DNA of 64,000 bases, from contig JALEHU010000077.1 of NCBI GenBank assembly GCA_022770365.1, positions 1-64,000 of the forward strand, in the 5' to 3' direction. A program made the translations under genes and the position numbers. Below the pieces are notes generated by a model, which was not told where the DNA came from, made no database searches, and saw only the letters and a list, made by a program, of their open reading frames with translations. This document shows positions 62,162 to 64,000 of the stretch, piece by piece. Source of the stretch: Blautia sp. GTDB lineage: Bacteria; Bacillota; Clostridia; Lachnospirales; Lachnospiraceae. Positions within the stretch are counted from its first letter, which is position 1. Every line of letters begins with the position of its first letter.

Positions 62162-63145
62162 ATGGAAAAGAGAGAAATTATTATGGACTGCGATCCGGGC
62201 ACGGATGATGCTATTGCCCTTGCCTATGCGGCAGCCCATACGGAAGAACTGAAACTTCTTGCAATCACTACGGTAAGCGGTAATCAGTCTGTTGAGAAAG
62301 TGACCGTGAATGCTTTGCGTCTTGCAGAGTTTTATAACCTTGATGTGCCTGTGGCTAAAGGCATGGATACACCATTGACAAGAGAACCGGTTTATGCATC
62401 GAAATTTCACGGAGAGACAGGACTTGGACAATGTGTTCTTCCCGCTGCTTCCAGAAAAGCGGAAGAGGAACATGCGGTGCTGTTTCTTCACAGGCTTCTG
62501 GCAGAACTGCCGGAAGGAAAAAAAGTAACAATTGTGGCAACCGGCCCACTGACCAATATAGCCATGCTTCTGAAATTATTCCCGCAGGTGAAGAAACACA
62601 TCCGTGAGATCGTGTTTATGGGTGGCGCGGCAATGGGAGGAAATGTCACGCCGACTGCAGAATTTAATATTTATACAGATCCGGAGGCTGCCAGGATTGT
62701 ATTTCGATCCGGGGTTCCTCTTGTGATGTGCGGCCTGGATGCAACACTGAAATGTACCCTGAAAAGAAAACAGATTATCAAACTCTGCCAGTCAGGCAAT
62801 CCTGCAGCCGGTTTATGCGGTGATCTTGCAGGATACAGCCTCGAAAACACTTCCAACAAATACAGAGGAGAGGTAAGTATCCATGATGTGGTGCCGTTGA
62901 TGTATCTGCTCCATCCGGATATTTTTAAGATCCAGAGCACCATTCTGGATGTGGATTGTTCCGATGGACCGGCAAGAGGAACCACGCTTTGTGATTTCCG
63001 CTGGTGGGAACATGAGGAAGAAGAGATGGATGCATTTATTCTCATGGATGCAGATGGAACCAGATTTCAGGAAGAACTTATTACCGATATTTATGAGCTC
63101 GGAGAACGCATAAAGCGCCAAAAAGAAGAAGGAATGCATTCATGA
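62162..63145 (+). CDS. inosine-uridine preferring nucleoside hydrolase
   Basis: Cleaves ribonucleosides to base and ribose for salvage. The Ca-binding N-terminal signature DCDPGTDDAIAL is intact, followed by VSGNQSVEKVTVNALRLAE and VFMGGAAMGGNVTPTAEFN; the His/Asp region VSIHDVVPLMYLL is near the C-terminus. 327 residues, no signal peptide. ATG 62162 follows GAGGAAGAATCA. It overlaps the next gene by four bases (ATGA). Base preference cannot be assigned. Confidence 0.94.
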   Translation: MEKREIIMDCDPGTDDAIALAYAAAHTEELKLLAITTVSGNQSVEKVTVNALRLAEFYNLDVPVAKGMDTPLTREPVYASKFHGETGLGQCVLPAASRKAEEEHAVLFLHRLLAELPEGKKVTIVATGPLTNIAMLLKLFPQVKKHIREIVFMGGAAMGGNVTPTAEFNIYTDPEAARIVFRSGVPLVMCGLDATLKCTLKRKQIIKLCQSGNPAAGLCGDLAGYSLENTSNKYRGEVSIHDVVPLMYLLHPDIFKIQSTILDVDCSDGPARGTTLCDFRWWEHEEEEMDAFILMDADGTRFQEELITDIYELGERIKRQKEEGMHS

Positions 63146-64000
63146 ATTATATTGTTTTTGATCTGGAATGGAATCAGAGCCCGAGCGGCAAGAAATATTC
63201 CAACAGCCGCCTGCCCTTTGAGATCATTGAGATCGGTGCTGTAAAGCTGAACGAACGCATGGAAACGGTTGATAATTTTCAGAGACTGATAAAACCGCAG
63301 GTTTATAACTGGATACATGACAGTATTCATGAAGTGATTCATGTGGATTATAAAGATCTGGTCAATGGAACACCATTTCCCCTGGCGGCAGAGGAATTTC
63401 TGGAATGGTGCGGACCGGAATGGCGATTTTTTACCTGGGGAAACCAGGATGTGATGGAATTACAGAGAAATCTCAAGTATTATGAAATGCTGTCAAAGCT
63501 TCCCGGCCCTGTCACTTATTATGATGTGCAGAAACTTTTCAGTATCTGTTACGAGGACGGGAAAATACGGCGATCATTGGAATATGCTGCGGATTATCTG
63601 GAAATCTCTAAAAATCAGGGATTCCACCGTGCACTTGCGGATGCTTACTATACCAGTGAAGTGCTGAAAAAAATCGAACCGGAATGCATTTTTCCCAACT
63701 CCTCTATAGATGTATATCAGAATCCCAGGAAGAAAAAAGATGAAATTCATATATCCTATCCCACTTATGATAAATTTGTCTCCAGAGAATTTGTCGACAG
63801 GGAAAAAATCATGAAGGACAGAGAGGTGAACAGCACCCGGTGTCCTGTATGCCATCTTCCATCCAGAAGGAAAATCCGCTGGTTTATCAATAATTCCAAA
63901 ATGTATGAAAGTGTTTCTCTTTGTCAGGAGCATGGTTATGTGAAAGGAAAAATTAAGATACGCCGGACGGAGGAGGAACGGTATTATGCGATTAAAACCT
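63142..64000 (+). CDS. 3'-5' exonuclease, DEDDh type (KapD-like), cut by the window end
   Basis: The frame opens at ATG 63142, overlapping the nucleoside hydrolase stop, and is still open at 64000 (286 codons seen). The exonuclease fold shows Exo I VFDLEWNQSP with Asp-x-Glu, Exo II TWGNQDVMELQRN with Asp, and Exo III FHRALADAYYTSEVL with His and Asp. Behind it is a Cys-rich stretch (TRCPVCHLPSRRKIRW, SLCQEHG) that could bind zinc. KapD of Bacillus (inhibitor of sporulation kinase A) is a relative; the role here is unknown. Confidence 0.88.
   Translation, partial: MNYIVFDLEWNQSPSGKKYSNSRLPFEIIEIGAVKLNERMETVDNFQRLIKPQVYNWIHDSIHEVIHVDYKDLVNGTPFPLAAEEFLEWCGPEWRFFTWGNQDVMELQRNLKYYEMLSKLPGPVTYYDVQKLFSICYEDGKIRRSLEYAADYLEISKNQGFHRALADAYYTSEVLKKIEPECIFPNSSIDVYQNPRKKKDEIHISYPTYDKFVSREFVDREKIMKDREVNSTRCPVCHLPSRRKIRWFINNSKMYESVSLCQEHGYVKGKIKIRRTEEERYYAIKT

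Noticed and set aside
1-64000. tRNA or rRNA genes
   Set aside because: Looked for cloverleaf and rRNA signatures by eye; none could be supported.

Overview
The window looks like a chromosomal segment of a strictly anaerobic, low/mid-GC Gram-positive gut bacterium of the Lachnospiraceae (Blautia-like; this is inferred from gene content and style, not from a search). Reasons: a dcw cell-wall cluster, MurE with the meso-DAP motif DNPR together with DapF, the [FeFe]-hydrogenase maturase HydF, an oxygen-sensitive class III ribonucleotide reductase, PrkC/PrpC, YesM/YesN-type two-component control of sugar ABC transporters, and no outer-membrane genes.

1-28 kb is core and almost entirely on the minus strand. 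Reading with transcription: murE-priA-def-fmt-yugP-rsmB-rlmN-prpC-prkC-rsgA-rpe-TPK, then ychF-lgt ending at a terminator, then the dcw cluster mraZ-rsmH-ftsL-PBP-PBP-mraY-murD. The dcw promoter has a clear array of four GTGG boxes at 10-bp spacing (the expected MraZ operator). Two very long palindromes sit between the second PBP and mraY, and a terminator-like hairpin abuts the start codon of the second PBP. A secreted DUF11-type, probably sortase-anchored protein lies at 26-28 kb.

28-40 kb is mixed-strand metabolism: carbamate kinase, anaerobic NrdD, AsnA, a CBS protein, a polar amino-acid ABC transporter whose binding protein is circularly permuted, HydF, DapF and AzlCD. A candidate small RNA with a C-rich anti-Shine-Dalgarno-like stretch precedes carbamate kinase.

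40-54.6 kb is carbohydrate catabolism on the minus strand. An alpha-galactoside operon (binding protein, two permeases, GH36 alpha-galactosidase, mutarotase) is decayed: its binding protein lacks the N-terminal part and one permease carries an in-frame amber codon. Next to the break lies an intact locus with YesM-type kinase, YesN-type regulator, binding protein, two permeases and GH29 alpha-L-fucosidase. An AraC regulator beyond it may be the displaced regulator of the alpha-galactoside operon.

54.7-60.3 kb is an accessory hot spot: an ISL3-type insertion sequence with recognisable terminal inverted repeats and a structured non-coding flank, an unknown 184-residue protein behind a promoter/palindrome, then the most novel item. 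This is a cluster of a 57-residue protein, a BTAD (SARP-like) regulator with a GGDEF-like tail, and a 149-residue protein. A gapless ~40-residue module (I-x-I ... Q-G-x-I ... F-x-S) occurs once in the 57-residue protein and twice in the 149-residue protein. Directly downstream is a frame-disrupted SpaA-like surface protein whose first break is in a poly-A tract just after the start codon.

60.5-64 kb returns to core-like genes: membrane-anchored HtrA protease, a nucleoside hydrolase with a strongly structured 5' leader, and a DEDDh exonuclease that runs off the window.
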